A stretch of 64,000 nucleotides of DNA from Deltaproteobacteria bacterium (GTDB lineage Bacteria > Desulfobacterota > Desulfarculia > Adiutricales > Adiutricaceae), in NCBI GenBank assembly GCA_031263485.1, contig JAISFS010000089.1, positions 1-64,000 of the forward strand, in the 5' to 3' direction. Below are positions 1 to 10,515 of this stretch, piece by piece. Under the pieces are notes generated by a model. It saw only the letters and a list, made by a program, of their open reading frames with translations. It was not told the DNA's origin and did not search any database. Positions within the stretch are counted from its first letter, which is position 1. The number at the start of each line of letters is the position of its first letter. The position numbers and the translations under genes were made by a program.

Positions 1-10
1 AACAAGGGTC

Positions 11-400
11 ATGGACAGGATATTCACAGCGTATCCAACCCTCGGATACAGGAGAATGACAACGATCTTCAACCGGCTGTGGGAATTTCCCGAGCATCTC
101 GCCCTCCTGTCCGAGCGTGACCGCGACGAATGGCCCTATTCGCCGTCAAACCCCATAAACCGCAAGAAGGTCAGTCGCCTCATGGTACTCATGGGACTGG
201 AGGCGGTATACCCCAAGCGCAACCTCAGCAGGCCCAGGGAAAATTTCGGCAAGAAATACCCTTACCTGCTGAAGGGATTGAATATCGACCACCCAAACCA
301 GGTATGGGAAGTGGCATAACCTATATAACCGTACAAAACGGCTTCATGTATCTATATGCAGCGCTGGACATCTACAGCAGGATGATCCTGCCCCATTCCC
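11..400 (+). pseudogene. IS3-family transposase (OrfB) remnant, frameshifted and truncated
   Basis: Frame 1 reads YPTLGYRRMT...VSRLMVLMGLEAVYPKRNLSRP...YPYLLKGLNIDHPNQVW; after a frameshift another frame reads ITYITVQNGFMYLYAALDIYSRMIL, typical of IS3 OrfB, then homology stops. Confidence 0.8.
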
Positions 401-478
401 CCATCATAAAGCTTCTGAGGCATCTCGGGGGGCTTGAGATTCTTGATTTCCAGGTCTTTCAGGGCCATTACGGTACCA
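397..478 (-). pseudogene. N-terminal fragment of a P4-type tyrosine integrase (DUF4102-like), truncated against the IS3 remnant
   Basis: Minus strand reads MALKDLEIKNLKPPEMPQKLYDGG, matching the start of P4-type integrases, preceded by an AGGAGGTGG Shine-Dalgarno-like stretch. Confidence 0.6.
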
Positions 479-599
479 CCTCCTGCTTGGCAGTTGATAC
501 CGTAAAACCTTCTGGTTGTCAACGGTACCAGGCGGACTTCCGTGGACTTGGGCTCTCCAATGTAAATGCCAAAAAGCCTTATAAACAAAGGACTTCCGG

Positions 600-923
600 A
601 CTTTTGCAGACTTTATCGGACTTTGAAATGGTAGTCCAGGAGCCCCTCGACCCCTTGCTCGATGAATCGTTTCCTCCACTTCCCGACCGTGTCCGGGTCC
701 ATCCGGAGAGCCTGCCGATATCGGCATCGCTCATGCCCTCTCGGCTCAGGAGCACCGTCTTGGCGCGTTCGACAAGGTAGACCGGCAATTTCCTGCTGTT
801 GACCCAGCCAATCAAGAATACCATCACAAAGGAGTTGATGTAGGGACGTTCGGCCGTGCGTGACATCTTGCGTCTCCTTTCAGCCCGAACCATAGCATCT
901 TTTCCCTTAGCTGGCTGCCCCAA
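600..923 (-). pseudogene. IS630-family-like transposase N-terminal remnant
   Basis: LVERAKTVLLSREGMSDADIGRLSG, continued after a frameshift by MDPDTVGKWRKRFIEQGVEGLLDYHFK: helix-turn-helix pattern of IS630 N-termini. Confidence 0.55.
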
Positions 924-1387
924 AACTGCTTATATTCTGCACCAAAACTGCCTATATTTAAATATAGTTATAGTTACTTATTTCCCGATGTTCTAATGCC
1001 TCTGCACACCAGGAATCGACAGCCGTAGACAGCCATGGTCACGTTGGAATAGCCGAGGCGGAACCAACGGAACCCAGACCGACAGGCATCGAAGTCGGCC
1101 CCTGGTCTTCATGCCCATCGGTCGAGGCCTGCCGCGCCCGTGAGCTCATGGGAAGCTCACAGGGGCGGCCAGGCGCTCGAAACGGTCGACTTCAGCATTT
1201 CGCAAGCTCGCATCCGGACTCTCTCCGCGATGATTTCCGCTCCTCACCGGTCGCCCGTGACCAGGCGCATCCGGAGATGCCTCCAGGCAGGAAGAATCGT
1301 CCCCGCCACACGGACATCCAACAGCGCGGACATCCAGCAGCGTTGGCGTCACCGCTGGGTGGCGCGCGCCCGTACCGGTACAGGCTA

Positions 1388-2683
1388 TCAAATCGCCTCG
1401 GGAAACCTGCCCGCGCTTGCCGAAGGCCGCATGGCGTTCCGCTCGATTTCTTCCGGGAATGCCTTCCAGGCGCTCTTGAGCGCCGCCGTGGCGGCGCGCC
1501 CCAGTCCGCAGAACGATGCCTGGGTCATGACCTCGCAGAGCGACCTCAGCATGTCCAGGGTCCCGCGATCCGCGTGGCCGGGTTCGGCCAGATCCAGGAG
1601 ACATTTCAGTACCGCCGGGTTCCCGTTGCGGCAGGGCGAGCACTTGCCGCAGGACTCCCGGACGAAAAAGCGGGAGACCGCCGCGAGGTAGTCCAGGAGC
1701 GGCACCTCATCGCCCACGGCGACCACCGCCCCGGACCCCACGGCCAGCCCGGCCTTCCTCAGATCGGAGTAGGAGTAGACGGTATCCAGGAGAGCCGGCT
1801 GGACCACCGGGCCGCTCTGCCCGCCCAGATGCAGGAACCCCAGTCGCGATCCCGGCCTCATGCCTCCCCCGTACTCCTGGGAGAAGACGAGTTCGCGGAG
1901 GGTCACGGCGCCCAAAGGAATCTCGTAGACTCCAGGACGCGCCGCGTGGCCGGAAAGGCAGACGAGCTTGGTGCCGCCGCTCTCGGGATGGCCCAGATCC
2001 AGGAAAGCCTTCCCGCCCATGTTCACGATCGCGGGCACGTTCGCGAAGGACTCGACGTTGTTCACCAGGGTCGGCGCCCCGAAGAGCCCCACCTCGGCCA
2101 GATGCGGGGGCTTGATCCTCGGCTTGCCCGCGAGCCCCTGGGTGGAGTTCAGGAGCGCCGAGTTCTCCCCGCAGACGTAGGCGCCTGCCCCCGAGACGAT
2201 CTCGACGTCGAAGTCCAGTCCGCTCCCCAGGATGTCCCTGCCCAGGAGGTTCGCGGCCCTCGCGCTGTCCATGGCGCCCGCGAGCCCCCTCTGGACGGAA
2301 CGGTACTCGCCGCGCACGTAGATGTAACCGGTGGACGACCCGAAGACCCGGCCCGCTATCGCCATGCCCTCGATGAGGAGGAAGGGGGCCCTCTCCATTA
2401 TGAAGCGGTCCTTGAAGGTCCCGGGCTCCCCCTCGTCCGCGTTGCAGACTATATGCTTGGGGAAGCCCTCTATCGCCAGGAGCTGTTCCCACTTGTTCCC
2501 CGCCGGGTAGGCGGCACCCCCGCGGCCCAGGAGCCTGGCCGCCTTCACCTCGGAAATGATCGCCTCCGGGCTCATGCCCAGCGCCTTCCTCAGGCCGGCG
2601 CCGCCGCCCCTGGCCACGTACCGTTCAGCGGACAGCGGATCGGGCTCGTCCGCGCCCTCCATGAGAATCTTCACAGTTCGCAT
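1388..2683 (-). CDS. nuoF: NuoF/HydB-like NADH-binding FMN/FeS subunit
   Basis: GRGGAAYPAGNKW, NADEGEPGTFKDR, GAGAYVCGENSALLNS, SCGKCSPCRNG motifs; start reassigned to MRTVKIL (ATG at 2683), overlapping the nuoE stop. Confidence 0.9.
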   Translation of the reverse strand: MRTVKILMEGADEPDPLSAERYVARGGGAGLRKALGMSPEAIISEVKAARLLGRGGAAYPAGNKWEQLLAIEGFPKHIVCNADEGEPGTFKDRFIMERAPFLLIEGMAIAGRVFGSSTGYIYVRGEYRSVQRGLAGAMDSARAANLLGRDILGSGLDFDVEIVSGAGAYVCGENSALLNSTQGLAGKPRIKPPHLAEVGLFGAPTLVNNVESFANVPAIVNMGGKAFLDLGHPESGGTKLVCLSGHAARPGVYEIPLGAVTLRELVFSQEYGGGMRPGSRLGFLHLGGQSGPVVQPALLDTVYSYSDLRKAGLAVGSGAVVAVGDEVPLLDYLAAVSRFFVRESCGKCSPCRNGNPAVLKCLLDLAEPGHADRGTLDMLRSLCEVMTQASFCGLGRAATAALKSAWKAFPEEIERNAMRPSASAGRFPEAI

Positions 2684-3180
2684 CTCAAGGCCTCCCTCGC
2701 GCCCGGCACGCCGTCCCGGAAGCTCCGGACGAGCGTCTCCGCGTCTTCGGCGGACTTCACCGTGTACGCCTCGTCCCCCACCTTCACCACCGGCGCCCCG
2801 GCGCACCTGCCGCAGCAGCCCGACACCTCCAACGTAAGGGACCCGTCCTCGGAGGTCTCCCCCTCCTCCGCCCCCATGGCCGCGGAGAGCCACTCAAGGA
2901 GCTCGCCCCCGCCGTTTATGAGGCACGGGGGGCTCAGGCAGACCTCCGCCACACAGCGGCCGCGCGGGGTCAGGGAGAACATGCTGTAGAAGGTGAGGAT
3001 CTCGTAGACCCTGGCCAGCGGCACGCCCATGGCCCGCGAGGCCGCGAGCGCCCAGCGAGGCGCCACGTGGCTACTCCCGGACGCCTCCTGGACGTCCAGG
3101 AGGGCGGCGATTATCTGTTGCGGGTCGTTGCGGTAACTCGCGAAGATCGCGAGGACCTCCTTTTCGTCCAGCTCGATCAT
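2671..3180 (-). CDS. nuoE: NuoE-like [2Fe-2S] thioredoxin-fold subunit
   Basis: EVLAIFASYRNDPQQIIAALLDVQEASG...VYEILTFYSMF...VSGCCGRCAGAPVVKV; Cys pattern of NuoE. Confidence 0.88.
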   Translation of the reverse strand: MIELDEKEVLAIFASYRNDPQQIIAALLDVQEASGSSHVAPRWALAASRAMGVPLARVYEILTFYSMFSLTPRGRCVAEVCLSPPCLINGGGELLEWLSAAMGAEEGETSEDGSLTLEVSGCCGRCAGAPVVKVGDEAYTVKSAEDAETLVRSFRDGVPGAREALRCEL

Positions 3181-3249
3181 GAATGGTCCCTCCTAAGGGC
3201 AGCCGCCCCGTCGGGCGGCATAATGCCGCGCCCACCGGGGGGGGGCGCG

Positions 3250-3375
3250 GGGCTTCTCGCGGCGACCGGCCGGAGGCTTCGCCAGGCGACCAGTGTGAGG
3301 CTTCTTCCGGCGACCGGCCTGAGACTTCTCCCTGCGACCGATAAGAGGCTTCTCCTGGCGGTCGGCATGTGGCTT
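3250..3375. repeat. Degenerate 24-bp tandem repeat (~5-6 copies)
   Basis: gcttctcgcggcgaccggccggag / gcttcgccaggcgaccagtgtgag / gcttcttccggcgaccggcctgag / acttctccctgcgaccgataagag / gcttctcctggcggtcggcatgtg. Confidence 0.8.
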
Positions 3376-3590
3376 CGCCCCCGGACGCGGGAGCAAGATT
3401 GCCTGTTCAATGACGATACCTATGGCGACAGGCACCTCGGCATGGACTGCAAACCCTGACGGTTTTCGGCGTCTCGGCGCAGGGGAGTGCGCCGCCGCCC
3501 GGCATACCGCCCATCCTCACACCGCCTTCCGGCAGGCCGCCCCTCGGCGCACCGCCGCCCGGCAAGCCGCCCCCTCTCGGGAAGCGGTCT

Positions 3591-4466
3591 TCAGGCCACG
3601 GCGGCGCCCGTGCGCCTCTCGCTCAGGCGCACGGCCTTCATGAGGTTCCTGAAAATGAGCGCCGAGGTGAGCGAACCCACCCCTCCTGGCACCGGCGAAA
3701 GCCTGGCCACGACCTCGGCGGCCATTGGATCGACGTCGCCCGCGATCTTCCCGTTCGGCAGGACGGATATGCCCGCGTCCACCACCGTCTGGCCGGGGCG
3801 GAGCATGGAGGGGACTATGAGACCGGCCCTGCCTGCGGCGGTAAAGACTATCTCCGCCCCGGACACTACCCCGGCCAGATCCGCCGTCCGGGAATGGCAG
3901 ACCGTCACCGTGGCGCTCATCTTCACGAGCATCACCGCGAGAGGCAGGCCCACTGTCTCCCCGCGTCCGACCACCGCCACGCTCCTGCCCTCCGGGCTCA
4001 CGCCGGCCTCTTCAAGGAGCGCGAGGCACGCCAGCGGCGTGACGGGGAACAGGGCGTCCTCGTCGTCTCCCCGCAAGAGCTTGCCTCGGTTCACGAGATG
4101 CGTGCCGTCCACGTCCTTGGCGGGGTCCAGCTCCGCGAGGACCCGGGCGAGGCTCACCTGCGGCGGCAGGGGGAGTTCCACCATGACGCCGTGTGTGCCT
4201 GGGTCCGCCGAAAGCCTCCCGACCTCCGCAACGACCGCGGCCTCGGAGACGTCCGCGGGTAGCGAGCTCAACTCCACTTCCACTCCCAACTCCGAACCCA
4301 TACGGATTTTCGAGCGGGAGTAGGCGCCGGACGCCCCGTGCTCGCCCACCAGAACCACGCCTAGCCTGGGCCGGATCCCCCTCGCCCGGGCCTCCCCGAC
4401 CTCGGCCGCGATGCCCGCCTTGATGCGGGCCGCCGCATCGGCCGCCTTCAATATGATGGCTGTCAT
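3591..4466 (-). CDS. folD: Methylene-THF dehydrogenase / methenyl-THF cyclohydrolase FolD
   Basis: RPRLGVVLVGEHGAS, DGVMVELPLPPQV-like region (HGVMVELPLPPQVS), SVAVVGRGETVGLPLAVML, PVPGGVGSLTSALI. Confidence 0.92.
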   Translation of the reverse strand: MTAIILKAADAAARIKAGIAAEVGEARARGIRPRLGVVLVGEHGASGAYSRSKIRMGSELGVEVELSSLPADVSEAAVVAEVGRLSADPGTHGVMVELPLPPQVSLARVLAELDPAKDVDGTHLVNRGKLLRGDDEDALFPVTPLACLALLEEAGVSPEGRSVAVVGRGETVGLPLAVMLVKMSATVTVCHSRTADLAGVVSGAEIVFTAAGRAGLIVPSMLRPGQTVVDAGISVLPNGKIAGDVDPMAAEVVARLSPVPGGVGSLTSALIFRNLMKAVRLSERRTGAAVA

Positions 4467-4647
4467 CTGGTTGCCTCCTGAACCCGCCGCGCGGGCTCGC
4501 TCCCGCTTGCTGAATCGGCCGCGGGAAAGTCTGATCCTTAGAAAGTCTGATCCTTGACTTCCGGACCCGTTGCCCGGCAGGGGCCCTCGGGACCGGAACG
4601 ACGCTGGCCCGGCAGCGGGCCCCCGGCTGAACCCGTGAACGGTCCCT

Positions 4648-5298
4648 TCAGCGCCTCCTGGTCTCCACCAGGCTCATGGTCTCTTCCATGACGCCGCCCG
4701 TGCGGGCGAGAATCTCCGCTTTCCGGGCCTTGACCTCCGCCAGAAGCTCCCCATCGTCCAGCGAGGGCAGGTTCACGTCCACCGAGAGCATGGCGGCGCG
4801 GACCACGGCCTCCAGAAGAACTGCCCCCACACCGCAGTCGTTCACGGCACCAGCGTTTCCGAAGGCTGCGAGCCTGCGGTTCAGATCCAGGAGATCGGCC
4901 GCCTTGCGGGCTATCTCCAGCGGTGCCGTGACCGCCTGCCGCATGGCCGACCTGACCGCGAGGCTTCTCGCCTCCGTTTCGGACGGGCCGGTCCCGCGGA
5001 TGCGGCGGGCCCGCATCACCGCGTCGAAGGCCTCCATATCGGCCGCCGCCAGGCGCCTGAAGTCCTCCATGCCCTCCCGGAACGCCCCGGCCATGGCTTC
5101 CGCCTCGGGCCGACGTTCCTCGTAGCCCTTCTTGCCGAGGGTGAGGTTGGCCACCATGGATCCCATCGCGGCGCCCAGCGCCCCTGCGGCGGCGGCGATG
5201 CTCCCGCCCCCGGGCACATGGCTCCCGGAAGCGGCGGCGGCCAGGAAATCCTCGAACGGCGCATTGAAGTCATGGCTGCAGGCTTGTACAGAGGTCAT
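4648..5298 (-). CDS. fchA: Methenyl-THF cyclohydrolase / formiminotransferase-cyclodeaminase-like FchA
   Basis: FLAAAASGSHVPGGGSIAAAAGALGAAMGSMVANLTLGKKGYEE, typical of the cyclodeaminase fold. Confidence 0.88.
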   Translation of the reverse strand: MTSVQACSHDFNAPFEDFLAAAASGSHVPGGGSIAAAAGALGAAMGSMVANLTLGKKGYEERRPEAEAMAGAFREGMEDFRRLAAADMEAFDAVMRARRIRGTGPSETEARSLAVRSAMRQAVTAPLEIARKAADLLDLNRRLAAFGNAGAVNDCGVGAVLLEAVVRAAMLSVDVNLPSLDDGELLAEVKARKAEILARTGGVMEETMSLVETRRR

Positions 5299-5734
5299 TG
5301 CAAGTGCCTTTCCCGGGCATCGTGCCCGGAGCAGTTCACGGCCGGTCTCCGCGGCCGGTCGAAGGCGGGTTCCTATCCGCGAGCCCGGAGGCCCGGAGGC
5401 GGCAGGCTATGCGGGCTTAGCAGGCTATACAGGCGAGCGGGCGGGGCGACCGGAACGAACGTCTTGAGCCGGCACGGAATGCGTGCATACCCGGATACGC
5501 GCTTCCGAACGCGATAGCCGGGACCGCCTGCAAGGAGACGGGCAGGGCCCGCCGCCCTCCCTCTCCCGGGGAGGCGGGGAAAACCGGAAGAGGGAGCGTC
5601 GGCCAGGGGCTCCCCAGCCTGGACATTGACCGTTCATGGCCGACGCGTGGCGGGCTTCCCGCCCATGGGCCGGACCCCCGGGCGGGAAGGCCGTACCGGC
5701 CCGGACGGAGTCCCCCGTCGATGGGCCTGCGGAA

Positions 5735-5870
5735 ATGCGGCCGACGGAAAGCCGCCGACGGTAAACGGGCTTGAGGAATTAAGGCCGACGCAAAACGGGC
5801 TGGCGGACAGCCGCCAGAGGTAAACGGGATTGCGGAATCAAGGCCGCCGAAAAACGGACCTGCTGACTGC
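5735..5870. repeat. Degenerate ~60-bp direct repeat, ~2 copies
   Basis: aagccgccgacggtaaacgggcttgaggaattaaggccgacgcaaaacggg... repeated as cagccgccagaggtaaacgggattgcggaatcaaggccgccgaaaaacgg... Confidence 0.65.
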
Positions 5871-6065
5871 CGACTTCTGGCAAATTGATTTGCGGAAAGC
5901 GCGTTTGCGGAGCGCACGTTTTTGGAATGCGGACACGCCGAAACCGATTCGCAAGATGCGGACCGGCGCGTCCCCAACCGGGACGGAGACCGCCGCCCCG
6001 CCGGAAATCAGCTTCGGCAGGCATTCCGGTACCGGCGCCGCCCACGGATTCACGGGGGCGCGTCC

Positions 6066-7844
6066 CTAGAACAGCCCCCTCACCTTCCCGGTGTCGGTGT
6101 CCACGTCGATCTTGCGGTAGGCCGGATCCGAGCTCATGCCCGGCATGAGCGAGATGCCGCCGACCACCGGGACCACGAAGCCGGCTCCTCCGTACAGGAG
6201 CACGTCCCTGACGAAGAGTCGGAAACCCTTGGGCACGCCCTTGAGCATCGGGTCGCCGGAAAGCGACAGGTGGGTCTTCACCATGCACAGCCCGTACCTG
6301 GAGACGACCGGGTCGGCCTGGTGCCGCGCGAGCTTCGACTCGGCCTCGCGGGCCCAGTCCACGCCGTCGGCCCCGTAGACCTCCCTGGCGATGAGTTCCA
6401 CCCGTTCCTTGAGGGGCATCGACAGCTCGTAGAGGAAGCGGAACTCGCTCGGCTCGTCGCAGGCCTCCTTCACGGCGTCAGCGAGCTCGAGTGCCCCCTC
6501 GCCGCCCTTGAGCCAGTGCTCGGACACGGCCACCCTGGCGCCCTCCGCCTCGCAGGCGCGGCGGACAATCTCTATCTCCTCCCGGGTGTCCGTGACGAAC
6601 CCGTTGATGCAGACTACCGGGCTTATCCCGCTCTTCCTCACCGTGCGCACGTGGTGGAGGAGGTTGGGCAACCCTTTTTCGACCAGCTCCGGATTCGGCA
6701 TCCCGTACTCTGGGGGGAGCGGGTTTCCCGGCTTCGGGACCGGGGCGCCCCCGTGGCACTTGAGCGCGCGCACCGTCGCCACGATTACCGCGGCGTCGGG
6801 CCTCAATCCCGAATAGCGGCACTTGAGGTTCCAGAACTTCTCGAACCCTATGTCCGCCGCGAACCCGGACTCGGTCACGTGGTAGTCGGAGAGCTTCAGG
6901 GCCAGGCGATCGGCGACAATCGAGCTCTGGCCGATCGCTATGTTCGCGAAGGGGCCCGCATGCACGAAGCACGGCTGACCCTCCAGGGTCTGCATCAGGT
7001 TCGGATTCATAGCCTCGACCATCCAGGCGCACATGGCGCCGGCGACCTCCAGGTCCTCCGCTGTCACGGCTTTCCCGGTCCAGTCGTAGCCGACGATGAT
7101 CCTGCCCAACCGTTCCCTCAGATCCTTAAGGTCGCTCGCGACCGCCAGGACCGCCATCACCTCGGAACTGACCGCGATGTCGAAGCGCGACTCCATCAGG
7201 TACCCGTCGGACTTGCCGCCCAGCCCGACCATGACGCGCCGGAGGCACTGGCAGGTGAAGTCCATGACGAAGCCGATATTCACGCGGGACGGGTCGATGT
7301 CCAGGCGTCTCAGGCTCCGTTTGGCCAGGAACCTGTCGTCGTGGTTGAACTCGTGCTGCATCCTCGCGTTCAGGGCGGTCATGCAGAGGTTGTGGGCGTT
7401 CATGACGGAGTTGATGTCCCCCGTGAGGCCCAGCGAGAACGGGGCGAGCGGCGCGCACTGGCTCATGCCGCCCCCCGCGGCGGAGCCCTTGATGTTCATG
7501 GTTGGCCCGCCCGAGGGCTGGCGGATGGCGGCGGAGACCTTCAGCCCCCTCAGGCCCATGCCCTGCACGAGCCCCATGGTCGTGGTGCTCTTGCCCTCCC
7601 CCAGCGGGGTCGGGGTGATGGCCGTGACGTCGATGTACTTGCCGTCCGGCCTGTCCTTGAGCCTCCCGAAGGCGCTCATGTAGTCGATCTTGGCCACGTA
7701 GTGCCCGTGGGGGAGGATCTCGTCGTCCAGAAGCCCTATGCTCGCGCCGAGATCGCGGACCTTCGTCAGACCCGGCTCGGCCGCCTCGGCTATCTGATAG
7801 TCCTTCGCGCCCTTAAGCGTGTAATCCTGCCATCTCAAAGCCAT
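6066..7844 (-). CDS. fhs: Formate-tetrahydrofolate ligase
   Basis: [71 protein letters not shown]; start set at MALRWQDY. Confidence 0.94.
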   Translation of the reverse strand: MALRWQDYTLKGAKDYQIAEAAEPGLTKVRDLGASIGLLDDEILPHGHYVAKIDYMSAFGRLKDRPDGKYIDVTAITPTPLGEGKSTTTMGLVQGMGLRGLKVSAAIRQPSGGPTMNIKGSAAGGGMSQCAPLAPFSLGLTGDINSVMNAHNLCMTALNARMQHEFNHDDRFLAKRSLRRLDIDPSRVNIGFVMDFTCQCLRRVMVGLGGKSDGYLMESRFDIAVSSEVMAVLAVASDLKDLRERLGRIIVGYDWTGKAVTAEDLEVAGAMCAWMVEAMNPNLMQTLEGQPCFVHAGPFANIAIGQSSIVADRLALKLSDYHVTESGFAADIGFEKFWNLKCRYSGLRPDAAVIVATVRALKCHGGAPVPKPGNPLPPEYGMPNPELVEKGLPNLLHHVRTVRKSGISPVVCINGFVTDTREEIEIVRRACEAEGARVAVSEHWLKGGEGALELADAVKEACDEPSEFRFLYELSMPLKERVELIAREVYGADGVDWAREAESKLARHQADPVVSRYGLCMVKTHLSLSGDPMLKGVPKGFRLFVRDVLLYGGAGFVVPVVGGISLMPGMSSDPAYRKIDVDTDTGKVRGLF

Positions 7845-8068
7845 TGTGCCCTCCCTCGGGAGAACCGCCGCCGACCCGGCCGCGGTAAGATAGATTGAAT
7901 TCGCGTCGCGCGCGGCGGGATCCGTCCCTCGCTTGCGGCCCGCATAAGGCCGAAAACGTCCGGGTTCCGCCCTCATCGTCTCATCGAAAAGTCACATGAA
8001 GCTTCGCGCCGCGGTCCTCAGACCAGCTCCGTAGGCCTCAACGTCCACAGGTCTGGCCCGATCCGACC

Positions 8069-8240
8069 GTCCGGCAAGGCCATCCGTTCCTGCCGTAAGA
8101 TTCCGGCAGTCCGGCAAGGCTATCCGTTCCTGCCGTAAGATTCCCTCAGTCCGGCAAGGCTATCCGTTCCTGCCGTAAGATACCCGCAGTCCGGCAAGGC
8201 TATCCGTTCCTGCCGTAAGATTCCCGCAGTCCGGCAAGTG
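8069..8240. repeat. 40-bp tandem repeat, about 4.3 copies (a degenerate further copy near 8309)
   Basis: gtccggcaaggctatccgttcctgccgtaagattcccgca unit starts at 8069, 8109, 8149, 8189, 8229. Confidence 0.95.
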
Positions 8241-8358
8241 CATCCTGTACAGAAGTCGGCTACGGAAGTCGGCTACGGAAGTCAGGCAAGGACATCGTTC
8301 CTGCCTCGGCACCGACCGTCCGGCAAGGCCAACCGTTCCAACCGCAAGCTCCGGCCGA

Positions 8359-9237
8359 TCAGCCCTTCACCGCCGTCCCGGTAGTTCCGCCTCCCAACGG
8401 CTTCGCTCCCAGGCCCAGGCAGTAAGGGGCGGCAACGAACAGCGCCCCGCCTACCACGTTCCCCAAGGTCACCGGCAAAAGATTGCCGATGAGGAAGTCG
8501 CCCCAGCCGAACGCTGCGGCGAGGGCTCCCGGGGCAGCGAGGTAGCCCGGGTCTGAGGCCGCGAGCATGCCTGCGGGGATGAAGAACATGTTGGCCACGC
8601 TGTGCTCCATGCCGAGCGCCACGAACCCGAATATCGGCGGCCAGATGAGAATGGCTTTCGCCGCGCCGCTCGCGGTGGACAGGCTCATGAACACCGCAAG
8701 GCACACCAGCTGGTTGCAGAGTATGCCTTTGGCGAACAGCGTCCAGAATCCCTGCGAGCATTTGGCGGCTGCGAGCTTGACCACGTACAGCGCAAGGGGC
8801 GGCGGGCCACCGTCCCCGCTTTCCAGGTAGATTCCGGTCCAATGGATCATGTACGCCAAAAGGAGCGAACCCGCGAGGTTACCCGTCCAGGAAAGGGCCA
8901 GCGCCCTCGTGCCCGCATGGATCCCGGCCCTGCCCCTCATCATCGCCCCGAACACGTACATGACGTCCCCGGTGAAAAGCGCCGCGCCGCCGAAGACGAC
9001 CAGCAGGAGCCCCAGCGGGAAGGTTCCCGCGAAAAGGAGCTTGCCGATTGAGCCCCACTCCGCTGGCACGCCGCAACCGGCACGTATGGCGAGTGCCCCG
9101 CCGAAGGCAATGTAGATTCCGGCCAGCATGGAGGCTAACAGAAGCCTCCCCGCAGGGGCGCTGGCCCTCGCCGCCCCCAGGGCGCAGACGGCCTCAGCCG
9201 TCTCGGGCACCGTCTTCAGGCTGCTCACGTCGTTCAT
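8359..9237 (-). CDS. Formate/nitrite transporter family protein (FNT; probable formate channel)
   Basis: LLLASMLAGIYIAFGGALAI, GILCNQLVCLAVFMS, WPPIFGFVALGMEHSVANMFFIPAGM; start set at MNDVSSLK. Confidence 0.9.
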   Translation of the reverse strand: MNDVSSLKTVPETAEAVCALGAARASAPAGRLLLASMLAGIYIAFGGALAIRAGCGVPAEWGSIGKLLFAGTFPLGLLLVVFGGAALFTGDVMYVFGAMMRGRAGIHAGTRALALSWTGNLAGSLLLAYMIHWTGIYLESGDGGPPPLALYVVKLAAAKCSQGFWTLFAKGILCNQLVCLAVFMSLSTASGAAKAILIWPPIFGFVALGMEHSVANMFFIPAGMLAASDPGYLAAPGALAAAFGWGDFLIGNLLPVTLGNVVGGALFVAAPYCLGLGAKPLGGGTTGTAVKG

Positions 9238-10439
9238 GACCTCATGTTGGCCTTGCCGAAAGGCTGGGCGGTATACCCCCCAGGACCGGTGACGTCCCTT
9301 GCGGGCCGTCCGGGAGCGGGCGGGATCGTGACGGGCTGGATCGGGGCTTCCCGGATCGCGACGGGCTGGATCGGGGCTACCGGGAACGGTGAGCGGTCGC
9401 GCCCCTGACGGGATCACACGGTGGTCTTTGCGGTAAAGGGATAACGGGATGGTCGCGGCGCCCCCGGAGATCCAGGGATCTCGGCTCTGCGAACGAAAAC
9501 GGACGAAAGAACCTTTTCAGACGCGGGCATTAATCTTGGAGTCCGTAGCCCGCAATCATCTCGGGAATAGCGGGAAACCATTGCCTCGCTCACGGCGTTA
9601 TAGGACTTATGAAGACGCCGTTGGCTCCTGAAGTGGCGTTGACGAGGCTCGGAGACAGTCCAGAAAATCGATTGCATTAAGGAAGCTTACAAAATCGCCC
9701 GGTTCGTACGGACCGAACTTCAAGGCTTGATTCGAGACATGCCGGTAAGCTCCGGCGTAGGCCATGCCACCTGGCGCACCCGTCTCAATCAGACGGGACC
9801 GTCACCTCTTCAGATCCTGTAAAGGGCGAGTTAAAGACTTCAGAACATGATGCCCAACCGGAAATGTTGCCGGTTCCTTACGGCATACGTCGTGAGCCGC
9901 GGATGATCGCGGAGTGCCTTTACACGAAGACATGACAGGCACCGAAGACCCTCATAGAAACCGTTAGAATTTCAGAAATCCGTGAAACCCGTAGATGCTT
10001 GCCTCAGATGCCCCCGCCCATGCGCCCCGTCCCGTAAACATCGCCATGCATCAAAGCCATGCTGCCATATTTCCTGCAATCCTAGAGATGCATTGACCAA
10101 ATGTCGTACGGCACAACCATTCGGGAGGTCATAGACCATCGGACTCAGGACCGCATGGATGCCAGTGATAGCCTGGACACCGGAAGGCGCATAAGGCGCC
10201 GAAACTCGGCGACCCTGCGCCGACTGCCCAGGAGAAATGCGCCGCCGGAACGTCGCGATGCGGCACCGACTTCGCCAACGGCACCGGAAAGGCACGGCAA
10301 CGCGCCTCCCCGATCGCTCGTACGCCCGAGGCCGCGGCTGAGCTTGAGGCGAAGGCCGCCCCAAAGGCTCCCGGCAGCCCCGAAGACCGGCCTTTGGCCC
10401 CGGGTCCGGCAAACGGAACGGCCACTTGCCAAGGGTCCG

Positions 10440-10515
10440 GGAAAAGGACCCGCCTCAGGCCCACTGGTCTGGGCAAAAGGACCTGCCTCAGGCCCCGGGT
10501 CTGGGCAAAAGGCCG
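10440..10515. repeat. 32-bp tandem repeat, ~2.5 copies
   Basis: gggaaaaggacccgcctcaggcccactggtct / gggcaaaaggacctgcctcaggccccgggtct / gggcaaaaggcc. Confidence 0.75.

Noticed and set aside
1148-2989. 613-aa plus-strand ORF opposite nuoF/nuoE
   Set aside because: Antisense to well-supported NuoEF; composition and lack of motifs fit a GC-rich shadow ORF.
5922-7898. 658-aa plus-strand ORF opposite fhs
   Set aside because: Shadow ORF antisense to Fhs, His/Arg/Gly-rich without recognisable domains.
8069-8240. 40-bp repeat array as a CRISPR
   Set aside because: Units are contiguous with no unique spacers, and no cas genes are present in the window.
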